A stretch of DNA of 64,000 bases from Tanytarsus gracilentus (Eukaryota; Arthropoda; Insecta; Diptera; Chironomidae). Position 1 is the stretch's first letter. Each line of letters begins with the position of its first letter. Positions 50,301-62,300 of this stretch are shown here, piece after piece. The position numbers were made by a program, and so were the translations under genes. Under the pieces are notes generated by a model. The model worked only from the letters and a program-made list of their open reading frames with translations. It was not told where the DNA came from and made no database searches. Location: the NCBI GenBank assembly GCA_038502055.1, contig JAXRKN010000040.1:6038501-6102500 (forward strand). The letters run 5' to 3'.

Positions 50301-51175
50301 GCCTCGTATATGAGACTCTTCAGCACTATGTGAAATATTATTTCAGAAATAAAAATTCAATGAAATCCCATGGTAAATTAAACTAATTAAAAAATCGTCA
50401 TAAAGCAACGCCAATCGACCATGAATTATTTTCTGAATGAATGTGATTTAATTGCTTATTTATACAAAATTGCATATTTATGTGCTTTTAAATAAAATTG
50501 ACAACCCCCAATTAAACCTCTAGAGAAATTTACGAGCAAAAACCCCCAAAATTAAATGAGATTATCGAAACCCTAAAGGGAGAGTTGGTTTTATAGCCAT
50601 ATATGAATTTTAAAGCTCAAGTTCGAGAGAAAAAATAAAAATTCATTCACCAATTCAATTTTCTATATGTTCACCCACAAGCAATTACGATACGCTACGT
50701 GTGTTTGAATGTACGGATGAAAGAGAATGAAGTGCTTTTTATAGCCAACGTTATTGTTGGAGCTTTACTGACATTTCAATTCGCCTCCGAAAAACTCGAC
50801 CATAGTTTTTATGGAAATTTGTTTGTGAAAATTTAAAATTGAAAAAAGTTCACGAATAGCAACTAATCCCCTTCTCAAAATTTACTCACAAAACCTTTTT
50901 TCACATAAAGTACAAAATTCTTATTTCTAAACATTTTTTTTATCATTGAGTCGTTGCTATTTTCAGTCGAATTTAGAGACCGAAATGGCTTTGGAATCAT
51001 TAAAATTGTCCAGCAATTACATTCAGTCATGTCCATTAAATCATTAGAGAACACTTGTGTACCTTTTATGGCGAAAACCTTGAAAAATCTTTCAGAACGA
51101 TTCGAATTTTTCCATAAAGATCTAAAACGATTTCATGCGTACATACACAAAATTTCCTAGTTAAAAAATTACATT
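47390..51175. other. upstream intron of the Rho GEF gene, no recognised exon
   Basis: AT-rich sequence. Because the exon starting at 47389 begins in phase 2, this is intron of the long form unless the missing exon is hidden here. A plus-strand frame at 50954-51160 is listed separately; nothing else is supported. Confidence 0.5.
50954..51160 (+). pseudogene. orphan helix-rich coding remnant
   Basis: An open plus frame after an acceptor-like ctattttcag reads VEFRDRNGFGIIKIVQQLHS and LKNLSERFEFFHKDLKRFHA before a TAG 16 bp short of the mariner-type insertion site. The composition looks like a real helical protein, similar in feel to the secreted remnant at 8377-9699. No homology could be shown by eye, and no upstream exon was found. 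It may be chance. Confidence 0.25.
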
Positions 51176-51332
51176 TAGGGTTACAAATTGTTTCTCCGAT
51201 CATTTGATGGTTCGATCACTTTTGTTTTTGTGAATTTTTTCCCGTTTCCTTCATTTCAAAAATTCTGAAAAAATTCAGAGGTATAGCCATTACCATGCGC
51301 TATCAAAATATATTTTATTTGGAATTTTTCTA

Positions 51333-51575
51333 TCATGCTACATGCTTAAAAACATCCAAACAAATTTCTCCATACATTTTTACCATCACATTAATGATGA
51401 TCAAAATGCCATTAAGAATTTTTTCATAGCATTGAGATATTTTTTTACGTATACTAGAGACTCTAATGCATTTATTAAGCATCAAAGGATCACTAAATTC
51501 AGTCTCCATGCACTCTAAAAATGCCCTACAACTTTCATTTATGGTTCGATCACTTTTCTTTATAAGTTCGATCAA
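51333..51575 (-). pseudogene. possible Tc1/mariner transposase C-terminal remnant
   Basis: An open frame inside the element reads SIRKKISQCYEKILNGILII and VMVKMYGEICL. It loosely resembles the C-terminal helices of Tc1 transposases (tyrosine, short helix, then VIK-x-GG-like segment). The catalytic DDE part is not present in readable form. Assignment depends mainly on lying within TA-flanked terminal repeats. Confidence 0.4.
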
Positions 51576-51743
51576 GAAAATGAAGAAAGTAATCTTTGAA
51601 AATTTGCGAATAATTTTTTTTACTTCTCGCCATATAAAACTTAAAAAATATTAATAAATGAGGAATCACCTTTAAAAATACAAAGATACTTAAAAGCCGG
51701 TCTTAGAAATTTTTAATGAGGTCCAACAAGCTTTAGAAGAGGG

Positions 51744-52505
51744 AAAAAATGTTTCAAAACCCACACGTGGGTATTGCCGTGTAACCCACTTGTAACTGAT
51801 CAGTATTGGAAATGTAATTATGGGGAAGATTTTTTGGGGGTTTTTCTAGAGAATATATTAAAAAGAAAAACCTTGGAAACGCCATGGAGAAGTCTTGGAC
51901 AAGTTTAAGAGAAGTCTTTTTTGGGGAAGCCTTGGGGAAGTCTCGGAGAAGACATTATATAGAGGAACCAACATCCAGCGGAGGAACCAACATTCAGCGG
52001 AGGAATTAACATCTAGCGGAGGAACCAACATCCAGCGGAGGAACCAACATCTAGCGGAGGAACCAACTTCCAGTGGAGGAACCAACATCCAGCGGAGGAA
52101 CCAACATCCAGCGGAGGAACCAACATCCAGCGGAGGAACCAACATCCAGCCGAGGAACCAACATCCAGCCGAGGAACCAACATCCAGCCGAGGAACCAAC
52201 ATCCAGCTGAGGAACCAACATCAATGTCACTCGATTGCTGATCAATATCCGAGTTCAGCGATACCCATGAAGCCATATAAGAGAAAATTTGTATGAAAAA
52301 TGGACATTATGGCCGTCCATGGTACGACCTGTGGTCATGACTCGAAAAATTCCTAAAATGGGCTAATATAGACCCTAAGAGCTACCATCTGGCGAAAACT
52401 AGAAGTCTCTGGCTGGTCCAGGGGCCGAGTTCTCGATAGTGCCGACGGACGACGGAATTACGAGCATATAAGCGTTACCACACCTTGTGTAGGTTACGCT
52501 AAAAA
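51744..52505 (+). mobile_element. HINE/DINE-1-like element, copy A3 (nested)
   Basis: Inserted inside the Tc1/mariner-type element. It starts AAAAAATGTTTCAAAACCCA, with GTGTAACCCAC at 51779-51789, and ends GTAGGTTACGCTAAAAA, a diverged right end shared with copy A4. Its core minisatellite is a 19-bp repeat unlike that of A1 and A2. Confidence 0.78.
51962..52221. repeat. 19-bp minisatellite, about 13 units
   Basis: Units GAGGAACCAACATCCAGCG, with variants ending CAGCC or CAGTG. The period is not a multiple of three and the unit lacks stops on several frames, giving overlapping frames that read LVPPLDVGSSAGCWFLRWM-like peptides on minus and GGTNIQRRNQHPAEEPTSS on plus. Not coding. Confidence 0.93.
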
Positions 52506-53138
52506 TGCTCGTTATGTATTTCAACTCTCTAAATTTTTTGCAAGGCAAAATTTTTGATCTTTAGCAATTGTTCATTTAATTTATTTCCTCTAGTTTAAGT
52601 GCACAAATACTTTACCATAAGGTTATAATTTTAGCCCTTCCAGTAGCGTTCAAGTATTTTTAAAAATTTACTCTTCAATGCACGGTCAATGACTTAAAAA
52701 TTTTAATTAAATAAGCATGATTAGCCCTTTAAATGAAATAATTATTTGAAATGAACAAACGGCATGACCATTGACCAAGCACATGCTAAAATGCCTTTTT
52801 GTGACTTTTTACCTCCAAATAATACCATTACTTATCATTTTGCATTAAAATTTCCATTAAAAAAAATAAATATGAATTAATATAAAAGTGATCGAACCAA
52901 CATCGAAAAAGTGATCGAACCAACAAATTTAGTGATCGAACTTTTAATGGAAACATTTTAATGATTTTAACTATGAGAGGAGTGCCCAAAAATTAAATAA
53001 AATATCTCAAATTAAAGAAGAGAAACGTAGCTCTGCGTTGAGATATTTTTCATAAATATTCATCAACAGCAAGTGGGAGAATTCATCACGTTTTCATACA
53101 ACATATCGAAAAATGATCGGAGAAACAATTTGTAACCC

Positions 53139-54584
53139 TAATGCTCTTTTCTTTTCAAATTAACTTTCTACTCAATAAAATCTCAAACACATTGCTAACG
53201 TGAGCAAATTCGCGGCAAAATTAAAATCAAATTTTATAATGGAAGCGATTTAATTTTGTGGAGTGAAAGAATTACGATTTAATTTTAAAAAGAGCTTTAA
53301 ATTTTTTTGTGAATAATTTTGTTCTGAGATCCGTAAAAACTTATGAAAGTGACACAAAAACCACAGAAGCTCTCCAGTCAGTTGTTTATCGCATGAGATT
53401 TGTGGTCAGAACCAGTTTGAGCTTCACTTTCAGAATGCGGTGGCAATTTCGCATCTTTCAAATGAAGAAATTAAAAAATGTGTATTAATCAGGGTCAACT
53501 GACACTTTAAAGATGCTTTTAAGCAAATGCTTTTTTTAATACTTAAACTGACAACTTGTAATTTGTGTCAAACTCATTGCGTAGTTGTGAATTCTCGCAC
53601 CACATCCGATATTCGATATAGACATAAAGTGACATGAAATTCGAGTGCATACATATGCGTCGTATACATTCGATTCGCTGCATAGCTGAGAGAGTGAAAT
53701 CTACAAAAGCAACAAACTAAGTTGCCTTGAGATCTCCATTTGTGGGATTAAGCTCAAGTTACAATTTCTGAAGTCTCATTTTTTTGCAGTGGCTTGTGTC
53801 CCATCTCGCATGCATGCGGTAATTTGAGGCTTAGATGATTACGCAATTAGAAGAAAAAATATCGCTAATGAATTGGATGAACTTGGGATGCCATCATTTA
53901 CTTTTTATCGTCACTTTAGAGGATAATTAAAATCTCATTAGAAAGTTGATTCAATTAATTTTCTCACTTTCCCTCAGCTCGTTCCCTTTTGGTTCATTCT
54001 TGTGAATATGAGATCTCGGTCGCCAAAAATAGATTCCACAATAAAAGGTCTCCAGGCGGATTTTACCGACCATGGTTTATTTTCTCACCGTATCGTTACC
54101 ATGAAAAATGACCGTAATTGTTTTCGAGGAAAATTAATTATTCAAAATTTAATAACGAATGAGGATAAAAATAATCGTTAAAAATTAAATTTTATTGAAA
54201 GTCAAACCACATTGTGCGTTTGAAAATTAATTAAATTTTTTGGTTTGGCTCTGAACAAAAAACAATCATTTGTTAAATCATTATGGTTTCATATATTTTT
54301 AAACCCATATTATTTGATAATTTATAAATGACTCAAATTTAATTAAATCTCATGAAACTTGAACTTGAGTCATTCAGTAATGAAGTTTAAAAATTTACAA
54401 AACTTGATACTCGTTCACTCACTTATTCCACCTTCAAGTTTTCTTTAAAAAGAAATTAAGTTAATGACAACGAGGGATAAATTCATTATCATCATGAAGT
54501 AAAAAAAAGAACTGAAATGTAAAAGTTTCTTCTTTGCTCGAATTACTTTCAATATTTAAAATTGTCATTACGATGACATTATCT
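53139..54584. other. non-coding interval, nothing recognised
   Basis: AT-rich sequence between the Tc1/mariner-type and hAT-like elements. No exon, repeat with ends, or RNA gene was seen. Confidence 0.55.
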
Positions 54585-54849
54585 CGGGGGGCGTAGCACG
54601 GCGATATAAATTTTATATCAGATATCAAAGATATAAATTTATATCTTTGATATCTTTTATCTCTTTTATATCATTTATATCTTCCATACAAAATTGATAT
54701 AAAATTTATATCTTTTATATCTTTTTACAAAAATTAAATCAAGATTTAATTAAATTTAACAAACTTTAAATGTTTCTTGATATAAAAAAATACTTTAAAA
54801 TTTTTTTGAATAAAATTTATTCTCAGTTTCTTTCTAACGCGATTAATAA

Positions 54850-56010
54850 AACTGTTTCAAAATAAACTAGCGGGTGTTGCCGCGTAACCCATCGAATCAG
54901 ATCATTATTTGAAAATCGAATGCATAAAAAAATCAGTCAGTCAATCCGGACGACGCGTGTACAAAAAAGCCAATGACAAAAAAGCCAAGACATTTTGGCC
55001 AATGGTATGGACACTTTGGCCAATAGCATGGACATTTTGGCCAATACCATAGACATTTTGGCCAACAATTAATAATTGGATTAGCATTGGGAATAAAAAA
55101 ATTACTAACATATTATCTTAAATTTTGTTTGTTACACAAAAAAAATTGAATAATCGGCCAATCCGAAAAAAAACGGATTTGATTTTCGAATCCAGGAAAA
55201 TTTTTGAGGAAAATTTGAATGGTGTCTCTTTTTTCGTCCATGTCTTTAAGTGATAAAAAATATGATTTTGTTTCCTAACTTTTCATTTGGGTAATGGTTT
55301 ATAATTTTTGTCAGTTTAAAAATGAAAAAAAATTAGATTTTTACTTTGAATTTGATTTTTGTGAATATAAAAAATTTTTTTGTTGGAAAAAATTTTTATT
55401 TTATTGGTTTTAATTTTTATTATTTTGGAAAAAATTTTTATTTTTTTTTTTTTTTTTTTTTTATTTTTTAAAAAAAAAAATTTAAAAATAAGTTTAGTAG
55501 ACAAAAATTCGAAAATTTGACTTTCGACTTATATTTGACCTAAGCTTTAAGGACCTAAGTCCTAAGTACTCGGCCTTTCCATCCTACTAGCATCAAAAGA
55601 CGAGTTTAACGATACCCATGAAGCCATAGTTCTGAAAAATGGACATTTTGGCTGTCTGTGGCACTACTGGCCGTCCATGATGGACATTCATCAAAAATCA
55701 TCTATGTCAATCGATTCCTGCTCCAATGACGAGTTCAACGACATACATGAAGCCATATAAGAGAAAATTAGTATGAAAAATGGATGTTATGGCTGTCCAT
55801 GGCACGACCTATGGTCATGACTCGAAAAATTCCTAAAATGGGCTAATATAGACCCTAAGAGCTACCATCTGGCGAAAACTAGAAGTCTCTAGCTGGTCCA
55901 GGGGCCGAGATCTCGATGGAACAGACGGACGGACGGACAGACGGACGGACAGACGGACGGAAAGATGAGTATATAAGCGTTACCACAACTTTGTAGGGTT
56001 ACGCTAAAAA
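54850..56010 (+). mobile_element. HINE/DINE-1-like element, copy A4 (nested)
   Basis: Lies within the hAT-like MITE. The left end is TGTTTCAAAATAAACTAGCG then GGTGTTGCCGCGTAACCCA, the right end GGGTTACGCTAAAAA. It holds a 21-bp array (54983-55066), a long poly-T tract around 55440-55463, a core unit at 55590-55760, and a GACG/GACA microsatellite at 55922-55960. The right 250 bp closely matches copy A3. Confidence 0.75.
54983..55066. repeat. 21-bp tandem repeat, about 3.5 units
   Basis: Units of the form GGCCAATGGTATGGACACTTT, with variants GGCCAATAGCATGGACATTTT and GGCCAATACCATAGACATTTT. A third kind of core array within the same element family. Confidence 0.88.
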
Positions 56011-56282
56011 TGAGGTGGAGTGACACCAAAATTATGAAAATTATCAATAATAAATTTTTAAAAATATTTTTATTAAATTTAAAGATGTTTTTTCTTCTTG
56101 TAAAGTCACTCAATTAACGTTAATTAAAACTTTTCTTTAATTTAAAAGAATTGATTTGCCAATGTTAAAAAGATATAAATGATATAAAAGATATAAATTT
56201 TGGGATATAAAAGATATAAAAGATATCAAAGATATCAAAGATATAAAATTTATATCTTCGTGATTCGCCCCCATCATTATCT

Positions 56283-57647
56283 ATATATAGTTTGTTGCAA
56301 TTCAATGCAGTGAATGAACAGCTTTTCATCTTCTTTAATTTGTCTTAAACTTTTAATGATTTAAACCAGCTTATTTTAAAACACCAAAGGGAACTTTTAC
56401 ATTTTTTCATGCGCATGAAAGAAAAAATAATAATTTTTTAAAATTTTTTATAAGTTCTTGCATCCATCATCGACATCATAAAAGAGAATGTTGAAAATAG
56501 AGAAATTATATTCATGAAAATGTGCTCATGCGAGGAAAATTTTCAATCATGAAACTTTTATCCAAAATGCTACTTTCCGATGCATTCATTACTCCTAATT
56601 GATTTCTGTGGGCAGAATGCTCAAATTGCAAACACTCGACAGTGTATTGAAAAATCATTGCTGCATAAATGAACGGCAATCAATTTTAATTGAAGAAGCA
56701 CAAAATTTGCATGTATGCGAGAGCCCTAGCACTGCATAAGTGTGAAATCATCATGAGAATATTAAAAAGTGTTGCTATCTCACAATAACCGCAGGTTTAT
56801 ATTGAAAGTGAAAACTCTCACTGCAGAAAATTACTTTTTTGCTATTGACGTAATGCGGTCTTAATCCATTCCTAATGCGACGCTTACAAAGTAACTACAT
56901 GAGAGGCTGACCATCTCAAACTCATAAAAAATTCAAGAAATGAGAACTTCATAATTTTAAGTACATTAAAAATTGAAGTTCTCATCCCCTGAAAAATTAT
57001 AGATTTTAAGTGTGAATGAATTTTTAAAATTCCCTGGTCACCCTTTCAACATAAATGTAATCAGCATTAATGAGACGACAATTAACAAGAAGAAAAATTT
57101 CCTCAATCCTCAATTAAATGTAACATCATAACAAAAATGACTCTATTGAATGTGACTGCTTAACAGCAAAAGTCAAAGCGCACACAAATCAAGCCATCGT
57201 TGCCGCCAGTAACAATTCATCAATGCTGTCGTGTAAAAAAGCGTCCGCGGAATGGGAAGCAATTTAATTTACTTTCTAATTGACGGATTTTTCTCTCTCC
57301 AGCTATCAAAAATGATAATAGTTGTTGCCAAACAAAATTAAATTGACTTTAAAAAATTGTGTGTCTTTTTTTGCGTGCCGATGCTGCTGATGAGAGTGAG
57401 AGTAATCAAAGCAACAATTATTGAAATTCAATTGGCATTTTGTAATGCTGTAAATGAAAGCAGCGCCAGAAGATATGAGCAATGATTAATGAAAGGTAGT
57501 TTGTTATTAGAGTTGAGACACATGGTGATTTGTGAATGCTTCTGCTTTACAAGGCCGCGGAGTGAGAGAAAGAAATTGAAAGGGAATTCAACAACTTTTT
57601 TTGACGATGGAGTTGAGGTTAAAAAAATATTGTAAGGTGTTCGATTT
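56283..57647. other. non-coding interval, nothing recognised
   Basis: AT-rich sequence between the hAT-like MITE and copy B2. No supported exon or RNA gene. Confidence 0.5.
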
Positions 57648-58292
57648 AAATTATAGCTCGTTATATTATTTTTTTCTCAAAGTTTTAGCTGTGAAGATTA
57701 TTGTGATATAAAACTTTATAAATGATAGGCCTAGCAAACCCTACAAATGGGAAAAAGATTTGAAATGGTTGCCTCGAGGGTTAGGATTTAAGTATTTATT
57801 TTATTTTTCGATTTAGTGGGCGGATATCTAAGAACGGTGGTGGTTTGTTGGGTTTGTGTGCGTTTTGGTTGTTGTGGGTTTTTGTTTTGGGTGCCTCGGC
57901 TGGATTCTTTTCTTTTGGTTCTGTTGTGTTGCTGTTTTGCGGTCATTGATTTTTTTTAATTCATATGGTCGGGCTTTTCGTTGGTCTGGGTTGTTGCTCG
58001 TTTGTTCGGTCTTGAATTGATTTTAGGTGTCCTATGGGCGGGGTATGCTCAATTGTTTGTTTGTTGTCTTTGTTCGGTCGATGTTGGATTTTAGAAGAAT
58101 GCTCATGGGGCGGGTGCCCTATGTCATTTTTCGATTGGCTCAGTTGTGTTGATGTATTGATAGGATGATTGCTTGCGTTTTTGAGGAATGTTCATCATGG
58201 TCGGCCAGGGTGCCCCTTGCCTTTTCAGAATATGGGTTTATCTAAGGGGGCTATTGGAAATGGCAACGCCGTTTGCAGACCCATCTTGTTTG
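57648..58292 (+). mobile_element. HINE-like element, family B copy B2, highly eroded
   Basis: Starts AAATTATAGCTCG and ends GCAACGCCGTTTGCAGACCC then ATCTTGTTT, as in B1. Shared islands include AAATGATAGGCCTAG and CAAACCCTACAAA. Between them the sequence has lost many bases relative to B1, mostly A and C, leaving a G/T-rich plus strand (57840-58130). The right subterminal repeat is reduced to GGGGGCTATTGG. Confidence 0.7.
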
Positions 58293-59256
58293 AAATGGTA
58301 AAATTATAGATTACGTAAATATTTTTCCTATTAAATTCCAAACATTTAATTACACGACATTTTTTATTTTCTCCAATCATCACATGAAGAATTTGTAATT
58401 GCAGCATGCACTCATCAATCTTTTCTTTTAAAAAGTATTTATTTGTTAAGAAAAATATGCGATGCAATGTGAGAGAAAAAATAAAAAGTCAGCGCACATA
58501 GAGAGAAAATTCATTCAAAAAGACGTGCGCGCATAATTAACTGCACAATTGAGATTTATAGCATATTACTCAACCATATTAGTTGTTGCTTCGCATAAAA
58601 AAGATTGCGAAAAATTTTACTCTCTCTGGAAAACCTTAAAGAGTATGGTCACGTAATATTGTTGGGAATTTTGTACAAAAATGCATCTGTGACCGTTAGT
58701 GAGAGTTCTATGACCTCGTGTCTGCTCATAATTTTATGATATCACCATTGCTACGGAAATACATTAAATATGCATGCGATGCCTGTAAAGGCTCAACATG
58801 AGACAATTTGTCATACATTTTATGTTTGAAAAGAGTAATTTATCATAAAATTGCGCTCAGACTATCATCGGCGTTGACAAGCGAGATTTTTACTCTCCAT
58901 TCAAACTGCAATCAAAAATGTTCACAGAAAGTATAATCGTGGAAAATTAAAAGTTATTTGCTCAATGTCTCAACCCTTTTACTGTTTTCATTTATGACTT
59001 AACTCATGTGCATGTAATTTTTGTATTCAACTCCCACAACAGTTTGTGTGTTTCCTCTCATCTGCATTCATGTGTGTGTGCTTTATGGCAATTCTTTATA
59101 TATCCCTTTTTCTTATTACTTTCATTCAAAGGGGATCCATTAAAATTGTATTCAACATTTTAATGAAATGAAGTTGAGCATGATGAATTTTCAAGAGCTT
59201 TCAAAAACGGATTGATAAAGTTTTTTTTGAATAAGCTTGAAAGCATTAAATTGAGG

Positions 59257-59326
59257 CTGCGCTGGTTTGCGTCTGACCCGGGTCGAAAGATTCCTGAGAG
59301 CTATCACATCGTTAAATACCAATACC
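59257..59326 (+). mobile_element. short retroposon with 27-bp target duplication
   Basis: A 70-bp insert, CTGCGCTGGTTTGCGTCTGA onwards, ends in AATACC repeats and is bounded by two 27-bp direct repeats that start AATAAGCTTGA (59230-59256 and 59327-59353, one mismatch). GGGTCGAAAGATTCC loosely resembles a Pol III B box. It looks like a truncated SINE or non-LTR 3' end. Confidence 0.65.
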
Positions 59327-62300
59327 AATAAGCTTGAACGCATTAAATTGAGGTTGGAAAGAATTAACTTAAATTTTGAATTATTTAAGACTTAAAAATT
59401 CTTAAATTTTTTTTAAATCATTGAAAAATTTAGAAGTAAGAAATTTTTATTTTGAGTTTTAAAATAATTTAGGAATTTAAATTTCCAAACTACTCAGATA
59501 GTTCATGCGGGCTCATATGAATAAAAAGCGGTATAAGTTTAGTGAGCCGCAAGGCATAAAGCACAAGAGGATAAAATAATTCCAAAGCTTGAATTCTATC
59601 AATGTACGAATTAATGTACAGTTTTCTTGACATGACATTCGAAGCGAGTCTATCTGTACGTGATTGCAATTTTAGCTTTCGACTAGATGGAAAGAGAGAA
59701 GATGAGAAATAAGTAATGAGAACATTCAAAGGAAATTAAGGGTATGGAAATACAAACTCGTGAAGTTGTCATTTTCGTGTTTGATAATTTTTTTTGGATT
59801 TTCAATTAAAAATGAGAAGTTTTAACAACCCTTAAATTTTTTCTCATAAAACCATCAGCTGCTGAAAATATTCGCCATTAAAATAATGACCGTAAAGTCT
59901 CATCCCAAAAAATTTCCATCTGAGTCACTCTCTGAAATAAAGGCTCATTTCTAAATTGAGAATTCCAAGCAAAAATCATTTCCGATCGACACGAGACGAT
60001 TTTATGGAGCATAAAACACGAAGCAGAAAAAATAGAGAGCGAGATAAAAGAAGAAGAAATAAAAATTCGCAATTTCCTTTTCAATGACAATTGTCAGCAA
60101 GTGTAAAGTCATGGACGTAGCGAATCAGCAAATTCATGAAATTACGTCAGAAATGCTATCATTGAAATAATCGAAATTATCTCGATCAGATGTCATTTGA
60201 TGAATCTAATTTGTCAGTCGGCACAACAAAAAGCTCAACAGCATGATATCGAGAGAAAATTGATGACAAAAGAGCTTTAGGGGGATTATTTTGTTGGTTG
60301 TAGAAAATCCACTGAATCCGCAAAGTTTTGAAAATATTCTAAACATGTACAAATACATACAGCTCACCAAGAATGGAATCAATCAACAATAAAATCCTGA
60401 ATATGAAAGAAAATTTTCTTTTATTTCCGCTTGACAGCTATGTGATGTTGCAAGCATAAAGCTGTGAACGATGATGTATGAATGAAACTCTTTTGCATGC
60501 CTCCAAGCCATTTTCTTCTTTAATTTAACAATTCAGTGAAATTGAGTAGTGCACTCTCACACAATAATGATCAGTACATAATATATCGAATTTACTATAG
60601 CACCATAATTACGCAATCGCATCAACGCGATGATAAATTAACATACAATGTGCAATGAGTACGCACAGGTAATCACTAATTCTCAGATTAACTCTTTTTT
60701 TTGCGAAATTTATATCAACCGCCACCAACAATGGAGTCTTTAATTAAATAATTATTTTTTTCAAATTGACACGCGCACATTTCGCGCAATTATAAATTGT
60801 TAAATTTGATCGTTACTTAACGTCCTTGAAAATTACTTCAGAAAAACACTTTTTTATGTTTTCATTTTTTCAACATCATCGGCACCTGTCGACAGTTGAA
60901 GAAGAACTTAAGTTTTTGCAACTGAATTAATTTTTTGCATTTTTTCAATCAAAAATCAATTTTTTAGACTTAAATATTTTGAAAAAATTGAATGCAAGAT
61001 TTTTTTTAAAGCAATAAAAATTTTGAAAAATTTCATCGACATCATTTAACCGCACACATGGTCATAATTTTTTTATTTCTTCTTTTCTCTTTTGTGAAAT
61101 ATTTTTGCACATAAAACTTCTTTCTTTATTGAATCGAACTAATGGCATTTAGCGAGTAGTTAATTAACCTTGCAAAATAGACATTGAAAGTGGCACAGAA
61201 ATGAAATTTTTTCTATCCTACTTTAAATAGCTCCAAAAAAATAATAATAATTTTTCGACGCTCTCACGTGAGTGTTTACTTAAAACGTCAATTTTTGAGT
61301 GTCAACATCTCAATTAATCGCCCTTCTTCAGCAGAATTTATTCGTGACGTGCAAATGGATTTTTAATGCATCAATCTGCATGAAATTAACCGTAAACTTG
61401 ACGAAATGAGTGTGTATAAATTATGAAAGAGCAGCATATACGACCTACAAAATATTCACCAAAGTCATAAAAACGCGTGTATATGCATTGAATGCATTCA
61501 AGCGTCACAATAAGAAGTGGATGTAAATTTATGTTAATGGACCACGAAAAATCGTCATTGTCTCACTCTAAATCCTAATCTCCGAGCCATAAATCCCTCA
61601 CTCAGTTTTAATAATTATGATATCATTGTCAAAGCGCCTCACACTCTTTTTTTGCTCAGAAAAATGGCAAAAATAAATCACAATGAGGTCACAGTTGCGT
61701 GCTGAATAATGAAAAAGAGAAGATGAGATTGCGAGATGTCTTTGACCATCAAATCAGCTCTCGCGACTTATTTAAAAAGTCTCTTTCGCATTTCGGTTGG
61801 AGGTGGATTACAGTTAAAAAGAAGTTTAAACCATATTGGGTTAGAGTCACAATCTCAATCGCGACTCTCTTTGCTGTGTGTTGTTAACTCATGCAAATTA
61901 AAACCATCACGAGCGAAAAATAAAGTGAATGAATTTCTGTTTTGTACTGAATTTTTGTGGCAGCAACAAAAACAAATTTGAGATTTATTTTGTGTGGGTG
62001 TCGGCTCAACTTGACTCGCTTGTTTGATGATGTTTTGGTGCGTTGAAAACTAGTCGAGATAAAAGGCAAATTCCGCAATTTTAAAATATTTTTTAAATTT
62101 ATATGACACCTCTAAAAATGGCCATTGTTCAATCATGATTTTTTATGTAAAATATTTCCAACAATCGATCACAGCATTGTTAAAGTTAAATTTGTTTTAG
62201 AAAATTTAATTCAATTTTTGAGTTGAGCCGCAGGTACTTAATGATATTAATTATTGATATTACAAACCCTTAACATAAAAAATTTAAATTCAATTTTCGC

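Larger units (their letters stand above)
51178..53138 (-). mobile_element. Tc1/mariner-type element, degraded, with nested copy A3
   Basis: Ends are perfect 28-bp terminal inverted repeats starting GGGTTACAAATTGTTTCTCC, flanked by TA on both sides (51176-51177, 53139-53140). Internal direct repeats GGTTCGATCACTTTT occur at 51209-51223 and 51543-51557, and inverted copies at 52884-52898 and 52907-52921, with a partial copy at 52931. This resembles the IR/DR layout of some Tc1-like elements. Without the nested A3 element (51744-52505) it would be about 1.2 kb. A minus frame at 51333-51575 may be the transposase C-terminus. Confidence 0.85.
54585..56274. mobile_element. hAT-like MITE with nested copy A4
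   Basis: Flanked by an 8-bp direct repeat CATTATCT (54577-54584 and 56275-56282). The ends are imperfect inverted repeats: left GGGGGCGTAGCACGGCGATA, right (reverse complement) GGGGGCGAATCACGAAGATA, followed on both sides by long palindromic GATATAAA/TTTATATC runs. An 8-bp target duplication and GGGGCGTAGC-type ends fit hAT. Without A4 (54850-56010) about 530 bp remains, none of it coding. Confidence 0.75.

Noticed and set aside
51858..52296. Overlapping frames on both strands (LDVGSSAGCWFLRW and TNIQRRNQHPAEE repeats)
   Set aside because: By-products of the 19-bp minisatellite in copy A3.
55316..55504. Lys/Ile/Phe-only minus frame
   Set aside because: Encoded by the poly-T tract of copy A4.
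59878..60090. Minus frame with a hydrophobic N-terminal stretch resembling a signal peptide
   Set aside because: No upstream or downstream exon, no family resemblance; likely chance.
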